Part shown: piece after piece, positions 62,323-64,000 of the stretch
Numbering within the stretch: position 1 is the stretch's first letter
Layout: each line of letters begins with the position of its first letter
NCBI RefSeq assembly: GCF_019402665.1
Contig: NZ_VSST01000048.1
Location: 1-64,000 of the forward strand
Direction of reading: 5' to 3'
DNA length: 64,000 nucleotides
Source: Bradyrhizobium canariense
GTDB lineage: Bacteria; Pseudomonadota; Alphaproteobacteria; Rhizobiales; Xanthobacteraceae
Program-made: the position numbers and the translations under genes
Notes under the pieces: generated by a model
Databases searched by the model: none
What the model saw: the letters and a program-made list of their open reading frames with translations, nothing else
What the model was told of the DNA's origin: nothing

Positions 62323-63393
62323 TCAGTGTTGCGTGGCTAGAAGGCCGAGACGTGCCCCGTCGTAGACACCGTTGCGAGCCCACGCCAACCACGAGGCGCC
62401 CCTGGCGAAATACCAATCCACGGTGTCGGCGAGACCTTGCTCGAAGCTTCGGGTCGGTTGCCATCCCAGCTCGCGGTGGGCTTTTGACGCATCGATCGCG
62501 TAACGTGCGTCGTGCCCCGGGCGATCCGGCACGAACGCAATCAACGATCGCCTCCTTGCCGAGCCTGGACATAACCGATCAAGCACGTCGCAAATCTGGT
62601 TGACGACCTCCAGATTGGATCGTTCGCTATCGCCGCCGAAATTGTACTTCTCTCCCGGCCTGCCTTCGAACAGCAGCTTTATCAGACCTGCTGCGTGGTC
62701 CTCGACATAAAGCCAGTCACGCACGTTGCTGCCGTCGCCATAAACAGGCAATGGCTTGTACTCCATCGCGTTCAGAATCGTCAGCGGAATGAGCTTTTCC
62801 GGAAATTGGAACGGTCCATAATTGTTCGAGCAATTCGACACGATGACCGGCAAGCCATAGGTCTTGTACCAGGCGAGCGCTAGGTGATCCGAGGCCGCTT
62901 TGCTCGCCGAATAGGGCGAACTCGGTCGATAAGCCGTATCTTCCCGGAAGCGGCCGAACGAGTCCAACGAGTCCAACGAGCCGTAGACCTCGTCCGTCGA
63001 CACGTGAATGAACCTGAACTGTTTCCGCCTCGGGTGCGGCAACCCGTCATAGTATCGCCTGGCTGCCTCTAAGAGAGTATACGTGCCGACTATGTTGGTA
63101 CCGATGAACGTTGCCGAGCCTGTAATCGACCGGTCCACATGGCTCTCCGCGGCCAGGTGAATGACCGCGCTTGGCTCCCATCTGGCAAATAGACTATTTA
63201 CAGCCTCCTGATCGCAGATGTCGTGCTGCTCAAACCGATAGCAACTAGTACCGTCGATCGATGCCAGCGACGCCAAGTTGGCGGCATATGTCAGTTTATC
63301 GATATTGACGACCGTGGCCCCTGCCTCCGACACCAGCTGTCGGCAGACCGCAGAACCGATAAATCCCGCTCCACCCGTCACTAGGACACGCAT
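62323..63393 (-). CDS. rmlB: dTDP-glucose 4,6-dehydratase
   Basis: Protein of 356 residues. Extended SDR with VLVTGGAGFIGSAVCRQL, IDKLTYAANLASL, HLAAESHVDRSITGSATFIGTNIVGTYTLLEAAR, FIHVSTDEVYGSLDSLDSFG, YSASKAASDHLALAW (Y-x3-K), NCSNNYGPFQFPEKLIPLTI and GDGSNVRDWLYVEDHAAGL. These are the usual RmlB blocks. A 9-base tandem repeat encodes LDSLDS after YGS. The ATG at 63393 is chosen over a frame open to 63603 because it gives the canonical MRVLVTGG start. It sits between rmlC and rmlD in the operon. Confidence 0.95.
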   Translation of the reverse strand: MRVLVTGGAGFIGSAVCRQLVSEAGATVVNIDKLTYAANLASLASIDGTSCYRFEQHDICDQEAVNSLFARWEPSAVIHLAAESHVDRSITGSATFIGTNIVGTYTLLEAARRYYDGLPHPRRKQFRFIHVSTDEVYGSLDSLDSFGRFREDTAYRPSSPYSASKAASDHLALAWYKTYGLPVIVSNCSNNYGPFQFPEKLIPLTILNAMEYKPLPVYGDGSNVRDWLYVEDHAAGLIKLLFEGRPGEKYNFGGDSERSNLEVVNQICDVLDRLCPGSARRRSLIAFVPDRPGHDARYAIDASKAHRELGWQPTRSFEQGLADTVDWYFARGASWLAWARNGVYDGARLGLLATQH

Positions 63394-63403
63394 CCGACGT
63401 CCT

Positions 63404-63961
63404 CTATTCAAACATTGAAGCGAGCTGGCGGAAGGCCGGAAGCGTTCGGTCCTTCGGTGAAAGCTGGGCCTCCGGAGCCTTGACCGGCCACTCGATCGCC
63501 AGTTCGGGATCGGCCCAATAAATCCCACCATCGTGGGCGGGAGAGTAAATCTCATCAACCTTGTAAAAGACCGCGGTCTGGGGCTGGAGCGTGCAGAAGC
63601 CATGCGCGAACCCTTTTGGGACGAACAACTGCTCTTCGCTCTCGCCGTCTAACTTGACCGAGACGTGCCTACCGAATGTCGGTGACAAGCGCCGAAGATC
63701 TACCACCACATCGAGGATCGCCCCTCTTAACACCCGGACCAGCTTGGCCTGGGCGAATGGAGGGTGCTGGAAGTGCAAACCGCGAACAGTCCCGACCCGC
63801 TCCGAGCACGACTGGTTGTCCTGAACAAAATCGTGGGGAATTCCCTTTTCGGCAAATGCAGAGCGACGAAATGTCTCGCAAAAATAGCCGCGGGCGTCGG
63901 AATGACGTTTCGTTCGTATCATTTTGACATCAGGGATGGCTAAGCTTCGCACTTCAAGCAT
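63404..63961 (-). CDS. rmlC: dTDP-4-dehydrorhamnose 3,5-epimerase
   Basis: Protein of 185 residues of the RmlC cupin family. DVKMIRTKRHSDARGYFCETF, FVQDNQSCS, GTVRGLHFQHPPFAQAKLVRVLRGAILDVVVDLRRLSPTFGRHVSVKL, EEQLFVPKGFAHGFCTLQPQTAVFYKVDEIYSPAHDGGIYWADPELAIEWP. The catalytic His is in GLHFQ and the Tyr in YKVDEIYSP. It is the first gene of the leftward rmlCBDA unit in view, with rmlB 10 bases downstream. Confidence 0.95.
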   Translation of the reverse strand: MLEVRSLAIPDVKMIRTKRHSDARGYFCETFRRSAFAEKGIPHDFVQDNQSCSERVGTVRGLHFQHPPFAQAKLVRVLRGAILDVVVDLRRLSPTFGRHVSVKLDGESEEQLFVPKGFAHGFCTLQPQTAVFYKVDEIYSPAHDGGIYWADPELAIEWPVKAPEAQLSPKDRTLPAFRQLASMFE

Positions 63962-64000
63962 TTAAGGGACCTCTGATAGGCCGGCAAAACAATTGGTCTT

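Overview
The window looks like the chromosome of an alphaproteobacterium of the Bradyrhizobium type (Nitrobacteraceae). The evidence is high GC with many GTG/TTG starts, a TakP-like TRAP binding protein, a phasin, an alphaproteobacterial H-NS-family protein, small proteins of a rhizobial style, and a perfect CtrA box. This assignment is made by eye from the proteins and not from any database search.

Region 1 (1-14.4 kb) reads as core chromosome: an OmpR-type two-component pair, an alpha/beta hydrolase, an HWE histidine kinase, a YunG-like protein, a TakP-like TRAP binding protein with a clear terminator, an Mrp/ApbC Fe-S carrier, a VOC protein, a 3-hydroxyisobutyrate-dehydrogenase-type reductase, an NhaD-type antiporter, a PleC/DivJ-like histidine kinase behind a CtrA box, a DUF1289 protein, a retropepsin-like protease and dusA.

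Region 2 (14.4-23.5 kb) is accessory. It starts at the 5' end of dusA, a known integration hotspot, with a frameshifted and truncated DusA-type integrase. It then holds loosely packed regulators (Crp/Fnr, NarL/FixJ, H-NS-like), a phasin, several small conserved-looking proteins (two of them a paralogous coiled-coil pair), a Tat-signal Gly/Ser-rich protein, a frameshifted second copy of that protein, and a LapG-like cysteine protease.

Region 3 (24-46.2 kb) is a surface-polysaccharide and secretion locus. It has a type I secretion ABC/HlyD pair and its probable substrate (beta-helix, linker, Ig-like domain and C-terminal tail), a second copy of the same beta-helix with an N-terminal hydrophobic segment instead, a third unrelated beta-helix protein, Wzx flippase, Wzy-like polymerase, five glycosyltransferases, two methyltransferases, a GNAT/BioF2-type acyltransferase and a NodB-type deacetylase.

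Region 4 (46.5-53.5 kb) is a compact amino-acid activation cassette inside the polysaccharide locus. It has a stand-alone adenylation-PCP protein whose specificity residues read as the asparagine code, a TubC-docked thioesterase-fold protein whose catalytic triad is replaced (Ser to Cys, Asp to Gly, probably His to Leu), an acyl-CoA-dehydrogenase-like flavoprotein, a 4'-phosphopantetheinyl transferase and an E. coli-type AsnB. No condensation domain is present. The arrangement resembles off-line aminoacyl activation and Cys-shuttle systems (SyrB1/SyrC, CmaA/CmaE) and is the most novel-looking system here.

Region 5 (53.7-64 kb) supplies nucleotide sugars and further glycosyltransferases: an SDR epimerase, wecC, wecB and a WecG/TagA transferase (UDP-ManNAcA synthesis and use), a GT2, an alpha-helical toroid-like protein, and rmlCBDA for dTDP-L-rhamnose. 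The glycan is therefore likely to contain ManNAcA and rhamnose. No priming glycosyltransferase or Wza/Wzc exporter is in the window. Many promoters in regions 2-5 sit in short, very AT-rich islands in otherwise GC-rich DNA, which suggests control by an AT-binding silencer such as MucR or the H-NS-like protein.
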